The notes under the pieces were generated by a model. That model saw nothing but the letters and a program-made list of their open reading frames with translations, searched no databases and was not told the DNA's origin. A stretch of 64,000 nucleotides of DNA from Phenylobacterium deserti (GTDB lineage Bacteria; Pseudomonadota; Alphaproteobacteria; Caulobacterales; Caulobacteraceae), in assembly GCF_003254705.1 (NCBI RefSeq), contig NZ_QFYR01000004.1, forward strand, positions 124,001-188,000, read 5' to 3'. The position numbers and the translations under genes are program-made. Below are positions 56,807 through 64,000 of the stretch, in pieces (positions within the stretch are counted from its first letter, which is position 1; each line of letters begins with the position of its first letter).

Positions 56807-57789
56807 GGCGCCAGCCGCGCCCGCAACCAGGCGGCGCCCTCCGCCAGCGCCCGTTCGGCCAGGGGAGCGATCGAGACCGCTTCCAGGAAGCTGTGGCTCG
56901 CCCCAGCATAAACGCGGGCCTCCACCGGAACGCCGGCGGCCACCAACCGAGCGGCCGCGGCATGGCCCTGCCCCGCCAACACATCGCATTCGGCGATGGT
57001 CAGGAACACGGGCGGCAGGCCCGCCAGCTCGGCCCGCGCCGGATTGGCCAGCGGATCGTCGGCGTCCTGCGGGCGGGACAGGTAGTTGGCCCAGAAGGTC
57101 TCCATCTCGTCGACGCTGAGCATGTAGGCCGGCCCGCCAAATCGATCCCCGTCCGCCGCGGCGACATGCCGGTCGAGCACCGGATAGTTGAGCAGCAGGC
57201 CTGACAGGACCTCGCCCGCTCCGCCGTCGCGCAGAGCCAGCGCTGCGGCGAGCGAGAGATTGCCGCCAGCCGAGTCCCCGCCGATGGCGAGCCGTTCGGG
57301 ATCGACGCCGACGCTCGCGCCGTCGCGCCTCAACGCGTCGACCACGTCGAGGACCTGCTCGAGGGCCACCGGGAACCTCGCCTCCGGCGAAAGGGCGTAG
57401 TCCACCCCGACCACCACCACCCCCGCGCGGGCGGCGTACTCGCGCATCAGGCGGTCATGGGTGTCGATGCTGAAGATCGTCCAGCCGCCGCCGTGCAGGT
57501 AGACCAGCGCGGGCGCCGGACCGGGACCGGCTTCCGTCGGTCGATGGACCCGCACGCGCACCTGGCCGTGGCGGGTCGGCCACCTATCGTCGAGGGTGGC
57601 GGCCATCACCGGCCCGCCTGTGCGCCAGCGGGTCCGCACCGCCTCGAATACCTGCCGGGCCTCAGGCAGAGGCAGACCATCCAGCGCGGGGTGTTCGGCA
57701 TAGGCAGCCGCGGTTATGTCCATGAACCGGCGAATATCGGGATCCAGATCCGCCCCGTCCCTGCGCGCGTCCTCGGCCGTCATCTGCAT
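56803..57789 (-). CDS. Alpha/beta hydrolase, hormone-sensitive lipase-like
   Basis: Probable carboxylesterase or amide hydrolase, 328 aa, cytoplasmic. Oxyanion motif HGGGW at 99-103, nucleophile Ser173 in GGDSAGG, Asp in ECDVLAGQG and His in ASHSFLEA complete the HSL-family triad. First gene of the leftward run hydrolase-proC-symporter, each overlapping by four bases. An AraC regulator diverges from it across 139 bases. The shared context suggests the hydrolase releases something fed into proline or amino acid metabolism, but that is inference. Confidence 0.92.
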   Translation of the reverse strand: MQMTAEDARRDGADLDPDIRRFMDITAAAYAEHPALDGLPLPEARQVFEAVRTRWRTGGPVMAATLDDRWPTRHGQVRVRVHRPTEAGPGPAPALVYLHGGGWTIFSIDTHDRLMREYAARAGVVVVGVDYALSPEARFPVALEQVLDVVDALRRDGASVGVDPERLAIGGDSAGGNLSLAAALALRDGGAGEVLSGLLLNYPVLDRHVAAADGDRFGGPAYMLSVDEMETFWANYLSRPQDADDPLANPARAELAGLPPVFLTIAECDVLAGQGHAAAARLVAAGVPVEARVYAGASHSFLEAVSIAPLAERALAEGAAWLRARLAP

Positions 57790-57870
57790 CCCGGTTTTTC
57801 AGCGGCACGGCCCGCGAAAGCGGCTGCGGCGCCTAAGCTTCGGGCTCCGTGAGATCCCACCGCACTCGGC

Positions 57871-57881
57871 GCTAGACTAGC
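57871..57881. promoter_or_regulatory. Palindrome GCTAGACTAGC in a divergent promoter region
   Basis: An 11-base palindrome (GCTA-GAC-TAGC, further flanked by CGGC and CG) lies between the hydrolase and the AraC regulator. It could be an operator or a promoter -10 region; no second copy was noticed. Confidence 0.3.
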
Positions 57882-57928
57882 CGACGGTTCGTGGCACGCT
57901 GGCGCTGACGGATCGAGGATCATCTAGA

Positions 57929-58717
57929 ATGGGCCACGCGCAACGCAGCACGAGCAGCGCCGACTACCAGCAAGTCGCCCGCCCGCTGGCGGTGCTTTCC
58001 GACGAATACCCGCCCGCCTTCTATGACCCGCCGCACGCGCACCAGCGGGCGCAGCTGGTCTACGCCAGCGCCGGGGTTATGTCGGTGGTCACCGACGGCG
58101 CCAGCTTCACCATCCCGCCGCAGCGCGGGGTCTGGATGCCGGCCGGCGTGCGGCACGAGGCCTACTGCCGGGGCGCAGTGTCGCTCCGCACCCTCTATGT
58201 CGATCCGAGCGCCGATGCGCGGCTGCCCACCACCTGCCGGGTGCTCAAGGTCTCCAGCCTGCTGCGAGAACTGATCCTGGAGGCCTCCGAACTGCCGGTC
58301 GAGTACGAGCTCGACGGCCGCGACGGGCGTCTGATGCAGCTCATCCTGGACGAGGTCGTCCGCTCGATCGCCTGCCCTCTCACCGCCCTGCACGTGCCCA
58401 TGCCCCAGGACCCCCGGCTGGTGCGGGTCTGCCGCACCCTGATGCAGGACCCCTCCCAGGAAGAGGACCTCGACCGGTGGGCGGCCGTGGCCGGCATGGG
58501 CCGGCGCACCCTCACGCGCGCCTTTCGCCGGGAAACCGGCCTGTCGTTCAGCGTCTGGCGCCAGCAGGCCCGTTTGGGAGAAGCGCTGTCGCTGCTGGCC
58601 ATGGGCCGGCCGGTGACCAGCGTCGCGTTCGACGTGGGTTACAACAGCCCGAGCGCCTTCACCGCCATGTTCCAGCGCGCCTTCGGAGTGCCGCCGAGCC
58701 AGTACTTCAGCGCCTGA
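57929..58717 (+). CDS. AraC-family transcriptional regulator
   Basis: 262 aa with an N-terminal cupin sensor domain (about 30-125; PPHAHQRAQLVYA and GVWMPAGVRHEA) and a C-terminal double helix-turn-helix (about 165-262; AAVAGMGRRTLTRAFRRETG and SVAFDVGYNSPSAFTAMFQRAFG). GAGGAT lies eight bases before the start. Divergent from the hydrolase-proC-symporter operon, its likely target; its 3' end overlaps the convergent PaiB-like gene by 11 bases. The effector is unknown. Confidence 0.93.
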   Translation: MGHAQRSTSSADYQQVARPLAVLSDEYPPAFYDPPHAHQRAQLVYASAGVMSVVTDGASFTIPPQRGVWMPAGVRHEAYCRGAVSLRTLYVDPSADARLPTTCRVLKVSSLLRELILEASELPVEYELDGRDGRLMQLILDEVVRSIACPLTALHVPMPQDPRLVRVCRTLMQDPSQEEDLDRWAAVAGMGRRTLTRAFRRETGLSFSVWRQQARLGEALSLLAMGRPVTSVAFDVGYNSPSAFTAMFQRAFGVPPSQYFSA

Positions 58718-59333
58718 GGCGGTCGGCGGCGAAGTCCTCCATCCAGGCAGCCAGCAGGTCGTGCCGCTCGCGGCGCAAGCCGGCGAGCAGTTCGGCGAAC
58801 ACATCGTCACGCTCGTCCTGTCCCAACTTGAAGACCCCGCGCGCTGCGACCAGGTCCGCCCGGAAGCCGACCACGCCGCGCGACAGCCGCCGATAGCGCT
58901 CGCCCATCTCCGCCAACGACCAGGCGTCCGGCCGGCCGGCTTCCATTGCGCCCACCACATCCTCCATCAGCGCCTGCAGGTCGGCGTCGGAGTCGATGAA
59001 GCTCAAGGTCACGTCGAAGGTGGCACTGGCGTAGTTCCAGGAGGGCGCCTGAGTGCGGTCCTGCAGCCAGCTGGGCGACACATAGCCGTGGGGGCCCAGG
59101 AACAGCAGGCGGGCGCGCGGTGCGGCGCGCAACACCTCAAGCTGCGGGTTGCTGCGAGCGAAATGTCCGAGGAAGCCCGCCAGGGCGCCTGCGGCCGACA
59201 CCACCGGCCGCAGCGGCAGGACGGTTGCGGACAGGTCCGCGGTCGCCACCACCCAGGCCAGCGGATGCTCGGTGACCAGCCGCAGGAGGTCGGCGTCGGA
59301 GCGGGGCGCGTACTTAGCCGGCGGCGGCAGCAT
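58707..59333 (-). CDS. PaiB-like FMN-binding negative regulator family protein
   Basis: 208 aa, PaiB/FMN-binding family: split-barrel flavin fold with N-terminal YAPRSDADLLRLVTEHPLAWVV, central GPHGYVSPSWL and C-terminal GVVGFRADLVAARGVFKLGQ, all typical. Bacillus PaiB is a repressor of sporulation and protease genes; most homologues are uncharacterised flavin proteins. The start lies within the last 20 bases of the amidase gene, so it is the last gene of the oligopeptidase-amidase operon. Confidence 0.88.
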   Translation of the reverse strand: MLPPPAKYAPRSDADLLRLVTEHPLAWVVATADLSATVLPLRPVVSAAGALAGFLGHFARSNPQLEVLRAAPRARLLFLGPHGYVSPSWLQDRTQAPSWNYASATFDVTLSFIDSDADLQALMEDVVGAMEAGRPDAWSLAEMGERYRRLSRGVVGFRADLVAARGVFKLGQDERDDVFAELLAGLRRERHDLLAAWMEDFAADRLRR

Positions 59334-60717
59334 GGGAGGCTCCTTGCGGCCAGCGCCCGGCCCAGGGCGCGGCGGCTTCCAATTCGCGGGCCAGGTCCAG
59401 CAGCAGAAGCTCCCCGCCCCGTGCGGCCGCGAACATCACCCCCACTGGCAGGCCCTGAGGGCTCCAGGCCAGCGGCAGCGAGATCGCCGGCGTGCCAGCC
59501 AGGTTCTGCAGGATGGTGAAGCTAAGCCATCCGAACATCCGCTCGAACAACTCGTCCGCCGGTTTCGCGCCGGTGATCTCCCCCAGGCGCGGCGGCGGGG
59601 CCGTCAGCGTCGGCGTCAGCATGACGTCATAGCGCGCATGGAAGGCGGCCAGGGGGTGGGGCAGCTCAGCGGCGACGCGAAGCGCCGCCTCCAGCTGCAG
59701 TGGAGATACATGCTCCGCCCGCGCCTCAAGCGCGCAGGTCCAGGGCTCCAGCACGGCGGACGGATCCTGCCCGCTGGCGCGCACGGCGGCCGCGGCTTCC
59801 GCCGCGTCCAGCGCCCAAAGCACGTGCATGGCCTCCAGGGCCGCCGGCCGGTCGAACACCGGCGCGGCCGCCTCCACCTCGTGTCCGAGGCTCGCGCAGA
59901 GCTCGGCGGCGGCTTCGGCGGCGGCCCGCGCTTCCGGGTGCACGGGGCCCGGATGCAGGCCTTCCACGCTGAGGGCGATGCGCAACCGGCGGCCGGGCGG
60001 CGGCGCGAGGTGCGCCGGGTCCACATGCGACGCGGCGAACGCCCAGGACACGTCGCGCACGCTGCGTGACATCAGACTGTCGCCCACCAGTAGGTCTTCC
60101 ACCAAGCTGCGCGCCCGCGCCCGCACCGTGGCGCCGCGACCGGGCTTCAGCCCCACAACGCCGCAGCAGGAGGCCGGAATGCGGATGGAGCCCGCGCCGT
60201 CGCTGCCGTGCGCCAGCGGGACGAGGCCCGCCGCCAGGGCCGCGCCGGCGCCTCCACTGGAGCCGCCCGGGGAATAGCCCAGAGACCACGGATTGCGCGT
60301 GGCCGCGGCTGACAACGGCTCGGTGGTCGGCAGCAGGCCGAACTCCGGCATGGCGCTCTTGCCCACCGCCACCAGGCCCGCCGCATCCCAGGTTTGCGCG
60401 AAGGGGTAAGCCCCGGTCGCCGGCCTAAGGTCCCGGCTGCGCGACCCCGCCCGAGAGGGCTGCTCCGGGTAGTCGAGCGAGTCCTTCACCAGCCACGGCA
60501 CGCCGGCCATGGGCGCGTCCTTCGGCAGCGCCGCGGCCCGCGCCCGCGCCTGATCGAACGCGCGCCAGCTGACCGAGGCCAGGGCGCCGTCCAGCGCCTC
60601 TATGCGCTGGATCGCCGTCTCCACCAGCTCGGCGCCGCTCAGCTCACCCCGCCGCACCAGAGCCGCCTGGTCGTGCGCGTCCAGCCGGCCGATCTCGATA
60701 GCCTGATCAAGCTTCAC
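59314..60717 (-). CDS. Amidase (amidase signature family)
   Basis: Hydrolyses carboxamides, 467 aa. The Ser-cisSer-Lys triad is Lys78 (WLVKDS), Ser153 (SPGGSSGG) and Ser177 (GSDGAGSIR), with spacing equal to that of fatty acid amide hydrolase. No signal peptide. The GTG start at 60717 overlaps the oligopeptidase stop by four bases (GTGA); the in-frame sequence further upstream is within the oligopeptidase gene. Could act on peptide amides or other imported amides, given its neighbours; it is not GatA because gatB/gatC are absent here. Confidence 0.92.
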   Translation of the reverse strand: MKLDQAIEIGRLDAHDQAALVRRGELSGAELVETAIQRIEALDGALASVSWRAFDQARARAAALPKDAPMAGVPWLVKDSLDYPEQPSRAGSRSRDLRPATGAYPFAQTWDAAGLVAVGKSAMPEFGLLPTTEPLSAAATRNPWSLGYSPGGSSGGAGAALAAGLVPLAHGSDGAGSIRIPASCCGVVGLKPGRGATVRARARSLVEDLLVGDSLMSRSVRDVSWAFAASHVDPAHLAPPPGRRLRIALSVEGLHPGPVHPEARAAAEAAAELCASLGHEVEAAAPVFDRPAALEAMHVLWALDAAEAAAAVRASGQDPSAVLEPWTCALEARAEHVSPLQLEAALRVAAELPHPLAAFHARYDVMLTPTLTAPPPRLGEITGAKPADELFERMFGWLSFTILQNLAGTPAISLPLAWSPQGLPVGVMFAAARGGELLLLDLARELEAAAPWAGRWPQGASHAAAAG

Positions 60718-62876
60718 GCCAGGCTCCGTCCAACGCACAGGTCCGCGAAGGCCCAGAACCGGCCCATCTGCCGGTGCTGGTCGGACAGCCCCGAACTCGC
60801 CTGGTGGCCGGCGGCCATGTTGGTCTCGAACAGCACGGGGGCGCGCCCCGTCCCGGTGTGCCGCAGCTCGGCCACCCACTTGGCCGGTTCCCAGTAACTC
60901 ACCCGATCATCGCGGATGCCTGCGGTGGCCAGGATCGGAGGATAGGCCTGGGGCCGCACGTTCTCGTAGGGCGAGATCGAGGCGATGTAGTCATAGGCCT
61001 GCGGGTCCGACAGGGGATCGCCCCAGTCGGGGCGGAAGGCCGGCACCAGCGGATGGTTTGCGTCGCTCATGGTGTTCAGCATGTCGACGAACGGCACCTG
61101 GGCGATCAGACCGGCCCACAGGTCCGGCCGCAGGTTGGCCACCCCGCCCATCAGCAGCCCGCCGGCCGACAGGCCATAGCCCACCATCCGACGGGGCGCC
61201 GTATAACCCTGCCGGGCCAGATGCTCCCCGCAAGCGATGAAGTCGGTGAAGCTGTTGCGCTTGTGGAACCGTCGTCCGTCCAGGAACCAGCCCCGCCCCT
61301 TCTCTGACCCGCCTCGGACATGTGCGATGGCGTAAATCCAGCCTTGCTGCACCAGGGCCAGGGCGGGCACCGAGAACTCCGCCTCGGAGGAGACGCCATA
61401 GGCTCCGTAGCCGTAGAGCAGCAGCGGCGCGCGGCCGTCCAGAGCGGTCCCAACCCGCATGAGCACCGTCACCGGCACCTGCTGGCCGTCCGGCGCCGGC
61501 GCGAACAGGCGGCGCACCTCGAAATCCTCGCGGCGGAACCGCGGCCCTGCGCCGGCGGCCTTGACCACCCGGCGCGCGCCGGAGGCCAGGTCGCAGGCCA
61601 GCCATTGCGGCGGCGTGCGCGGCGACTGGTAGACCAGCCGCAGGACCGAGCCCGCGTGCTCCTGCTGCGGCTCCAGCCGCACGGCGTAGGCGGCCTCGTC
61701 GAAGGCCAGGGTGTGCTCGCGCCCGCTGCGCGGCGTCACCACCACCTCCAGCCGCCCATCCCGCCGCTGCAGGCGCACGAAGGCGTCGCGGAAGGGCCGC
61801 ATCTCCAGCAGGTGGCGGCCAGGCTCGTGCCCCATCCAGTCCCGCCAGTTGCCGCGCCCGGGCGCGTCGAGCGGGGTGCGCATCAGCTTGCCGTCGAGGG
61901 CCCCGTCTGCGTCGGTCAGGATGACCAGCTCGCCGCCCCACTCCTCCACCTGATAGTGCAGGCCCGGCGTGCGCGGCTCCACCAGCAGGGGCGCGCCCGT
62001 CGGGTCGGCCGCCGGGATCAGGCGCCATTCGTCCAGGTCAGGCCCCTGCACCCGTAGGGTCACGTGGCTCGCCGATGCGGTCCGCCCCAGGGACATGAAC
62101 AGCGCCGGATCCTTCTCCTCGTAGACCAGCACGTCCTCGCCGCCGCGCGCGGGACGGCGGTAGACCCGCGCCGGCCGGCTCAGCGGGTCGCGCCAGATCC
62201 AGAACACCCACTGCGAACAGGGCGAGATCACCAGCCCCTGCCAGCCGTAGCCGTCCGCCCGCTTCGAGACGTGCAGCTTGCCCGTGTCCAGCTCGCGCAC
62301 GCAGATCAGGTGCCGGTCGCCGCCTTCCAGGTCCTCGGCCCAGGCGAACAGCCGGTGGTCCGGACTGTGCTGGGCCTCCAGCACCCGGTAGTAGGCGTGC
62401 CCACGGGCGCGCGCCGCCTCGTCCAGCAGGATCTCCTCGGTTCCGCCGCCGCGCGGGCGCCGGGCGTGCACCCGGTGGTCCTCTCCGGGCCGGACATAGC
62501 TGTAGTAGGCCCAAGGCCCGTCCTCGGCCGGCGGCTCGGCGACCGCGTCCGCCGTGAGCGCGTCCATGGCCTTGGCGTAGGCCTCAGCCGCCGCCTCGGC
62601 AGGCGCCATCAGCGCCTGCGCGTAGCGGTTCTCCGCCTCCAGGTGCGCGCGGATTTCGGGCTGCAGCAGCTGCGGATTGCGTGACACCTGAGCCCAGTTG
62701 GGATCCCGGAGCCAGGCATAGGGATCCACGCGCACCCGTCCCAGCTGGGTGATGCGGAGCGGCCGGCGCTCCGGCCGCGGCGGCGCGGGCCCAGGCCCCC
62801 AAGCGGGTTCTGCGCCGGCCAGCGCGGGCGTGGCGGCGAGCGCGCTTGCGCCCGCCAGGAATCGACGCCGGTCCAT
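60714..62876 (-). CDS. S9 prolyl oligopeptidase family peptidase, oligopeptidase B-like, Tat-exported
   Basis: Serine peptidase cutting short peptides, 720 aa. A twin-arginine signal MDRRRFLAGAS (1-11, cut near ALAGAE) indicates folded export to the periplasm. The N-terminal beta-propeller (about 60-420) limits access to short substrates. The catalytic C-terminal alpha/beta hydrolase shows GYGLSAGG (Ser), IRDDRVSYWEPAKW (Asp) and AGHQASSG (His). Motifs YGYGAYG and HVRGGSEKGRGW are those of the S9A group. Start 62876 is preferred over 62894 for the GGGAGGGG just upstream. It lies 42 bases downstream of a TonB receptor and overlaps the amidase, pointing to uptake and breakdown of a peptide-like compound. 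Confidence 0.93.
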   Translation of the reverse strand: MDRRRFLAGASALAATPALAGAEPAWGPGPAPPRPERRPLRITQLGRVRVDPYAWLRDPNWAQVSRNPQLLQPEIRAHLEAENRYAQALMAPAEAAAEAYAKAMDALTADAVAEPPAEDGPWAYYSYVRPGEDHRVHARRPRGGGTEEILLDEAARARGHAYYRVLEAQHSPDHRLFAWAEDLEGGDRHLICVRELDTGKLHVSKRADGYGWQGLVISPCSQWVFWIWRDPLSRPARVYRRPARGGEDVLVYEEKDPALFMSLGRTASASHVTLRVQGPDLDEWRLIPAADPTGAPLLVEPRTPGLHYQVEEWGGELVILTDADGALDGKLMRTPLDAPGRGNWRDWMGHEPGRHLLEMRPFRDAFVRLQRRDGRLEVVVTPRSGREHTLAFDEAAYAVRLEPQQEHAGSVLRLVYQSPRTPPQWLACDLASGARRVVKAAGAGPRFRREDFEVRRLFAPAPDGQQVPVTVLMRVGTALDGRAPLLLYGYGAYGVSSEAEFSVPALALVQQGWIYAIAHVRGGSEKGRGWFLDGRRFHKRNSFTDFIACGEHLARQGYTAPRRMVGYGLSAGGLLMGGVANLRPDLWAGLIAQVPFVDMLNTMSDANHPLVPAFRPDWGDPLSDPQAYDYIASISPYENVRPQAYPPILATAGIRDDRVSYWEPAKWVAELRHTGTGRAPVLFETNMAAGHQASSGLSDQHRQMGRFWAFADLCVGRSLA

Positions 62877-62918
62877 CCGCCCCTCCCCCATCAACCTCCG
62901 TCCCGCGCAGAGGCCAGA

Positions 62919-64000
62919 TCACAGTTCCCAGTGCGCCGTCACCCCGAAGGTGCGCGGCCGCACGAGGCCCTGGCTCAGGCCGTTGGCCTCCGGCACGGTG
63001 CGGGTCACTCCGCGATCGTCTGTCAGGTTGTCCCCGAACACGGTCAGGGTCGTCGAGCCGAACCGGGCGCTGAGCCGCAGATCGAGAAGGCTGTAATCCC
63101 CCTGCTCGTTAACCGCCACGCCGGGAACCGCCGAGTTGAGATCGCTGATCCCCTCCGAAAGGTAGCGGTGCGACAGCAGCAGGGTCGGCTCATACGGTGC
63201 GTCGAAGCGGTAGACCGCCGTGGTGCTCACCGACCAGTCGGCTGAGCCAGGCAGCTGCGCGCCCTTTGGCGCGGTGCCGTACCACAGGATGAACAGCGGC
63301 TCGTCCAGACGCGCCTCCATCCAGGTGACGTTCGACTGCAAGTCGAAGCGGTCGGTCACCCGCCAGGAGGTCGACAGCTCCAGCCCCTTGATCGAGGCCG
63401 CCCCGCCGTTGGCCGCGTAGTTGAAGTTGTCCGGCGTCAGCAGGCGCAGCTGGATGTCCTGCCAGTCGATGTAGAAGGCGGTGGCGTCCACCCGCAGACG
63501 CCCGTCCAGCCAGTCCGAGCGCACGCCCAGCTCGTAGTTCTTCAGCTCGTCGCTGCCCGAGCCCGCCGGCACCGGATAGGTGCTGAGCCCCTGCGTGTTG
63601 GGCGTGCCGAAGCGGAAGCCTTCGGAATAGAGGCCGTAGACCCGCAGGTCGTCGTTGGGAATCCAGGTCAGCGAGACCTTGGGCGAGAAGCCGTCCTGCT
63701 CGTCCTCCGTGGGCGACGCCGTCGGCCCGCCCGGATAGGTCGAGAAACCCTGCTGGCGGCTGACGCTGTCGATCTTGGTCTTGAACAGCCGGCCGCCGAC
63801 AGTGAGCTCCAATTGCGGAACGAAGGCGTAGGTCGCCTCCCCGAACAGCGCGGTCTCCTTGCTCTTCAGGTCGGTGAAGAAGGCGTTGAAGATCGCTCCG
63901 CCCGGCGCGATCACCGCGCCAGAGCCCGGCCCGAACAACGGCGAGGCGTCGAACTGCGCCGCGGCGCCCTGCGCCCCGAGCTGCTCGTAGAGGAACTTGT
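62919..64000 (-). CDS. TonB-dependent receptor (5' end cut by window edge)
   Basis: C-terminal 360 residues of a receptor; plug and signal peptide lie off the right edge. Barrel repeats are clear (FGEATYAFVPQLELTVGG, SLTWIPNDDLRVYGLYSEGF, NYELGVRSDWLDGRLRVDAT, and VFGDNLTDD near the end). The terminal HWEL ends in Leu where Phe is common. Followed after 42 bases by the oligopeptidase-like gene, so it likely heads the operon receptor-peptidase-amidase-PaiB. Ligand unknown; a peptide or peptide-like molecule is suggested by neighbours. Confidence 0.92.
   Translation of the reverse strand, partial: KFLYEQLGAQGAAAQFDASPLFGPGSGAVIAPGGAIFNAFFTDLKSKETALFGEATYAFVPQLELTVGGRLFKTKIDSVSRQQGFSTYPGGPTASPTEDEQDGFSPKVSLTWIPNDDLRVYGLYSEGFRFGTPNTQGLSTYPVPAGSGSDELKNYELGVRSDWLDGRLRVDATAFYIDWQDIQLRLLTPDNFNYAANGGAASIKGLELSTSWRVTDRFDLQSNVTWMEARLDEPLFILWYGTAPKGAQLPGSADWSVSTTAVYRFDAPYEPTLLLSHRYLSEGISDLNSAVPGVAVNEQGDYSLLDLRLSARFGSTTLTVFGDNLTDDRGVTRTVPEANGLSQGLVRPRTFGVTAHWEL

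Overview
The window reads as a stretch of chromosome from a GC-rich alphaproteobacterium of the Caulobacterales type (Caulobacter or Phenylobacterium-like). The reasons are the TonB-dependent receptors of the Xanthomonas/Caulobacter carbohydrate class, a ManD-type mannonate dehydratase in a hexuronate pathway, a NasS/NasT nitrate regulatory pair, a GAF-type methionine sulfoxide reductase, DUF3008, and many translationally overlapped genes. No rRNA, tRNA, CRISPR, prophage or transposase gene was seen. Genus is inference only.

Bases 1-18,100 are a glucuronoxylan utilisation locus. It holds a TonB-dependent receptor cut by the window edge, an SGNH esterase, alpha-glucuronidase, mannonate dehydratase, glucuronate isomerase, a fructuronate reductase-like enzyme and a GntR/FadR regulator. 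Facing these is an operon (reading leftward) of GH10 xylanase, GH43 beta-xylosidase, GH3 beta-glycosidase and a SASA-domain acetylesterase. Together they could deacetylate and cut xylan, remove (methyl)glucuronic acid and carry glucuronate to 2-keto-3-deoxygluconate. Two kinds of operator-like palindrome mark the control regions: TGGTCAGACCA (hexuronate side) and a LacI-like TGGTACCGCTCCCA (xylan side). Both kinds occur near the receptor promoter.

Bases 18,100-26,500 are mixed: an FAD/NAD(P)-binding protein, a DUF3008 stress-type protein behind an EcfG-like promoter, an EmrB/EmrA-type efflux pair, a thiolase-SDR-VOC operon, a free methionine-(R)-sulfoxide reductase and a response regulator with an unrecognised output domain.

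Bases 26,500-38,100 are a nitrate assimilation locus read leftward: nasT, nasS, an outer-membrane porin, a nitrate/nitrite transporter, nirB, nirD, assimilatory nitrate reductase and siroheme methyltransferase, with mobA upstream. The leader before the porin holds hairpins with six-base loops and a competing terminator, as expected for ANTAR (NasT) antitermination. A palindromic REP-like element sits between nirD and the nitrate reductase gene.

Bases 38,100-54,600 hold glyoxalase I, a class A penicillin-binding protein, upp, a phosphoesterase, a second TonB-dependent receptor with a strong terminator, tamA-tamB, and katG behind a near-canonical OxyR site. Bases 54,700-64,000 hold an alpha/beta hydrolase-proC-symporter operon with an AraC regulator diverging from it, and a TonB receptor-oligopeptidase-amidase-PaiB operon whose receptor runs off the right edge.
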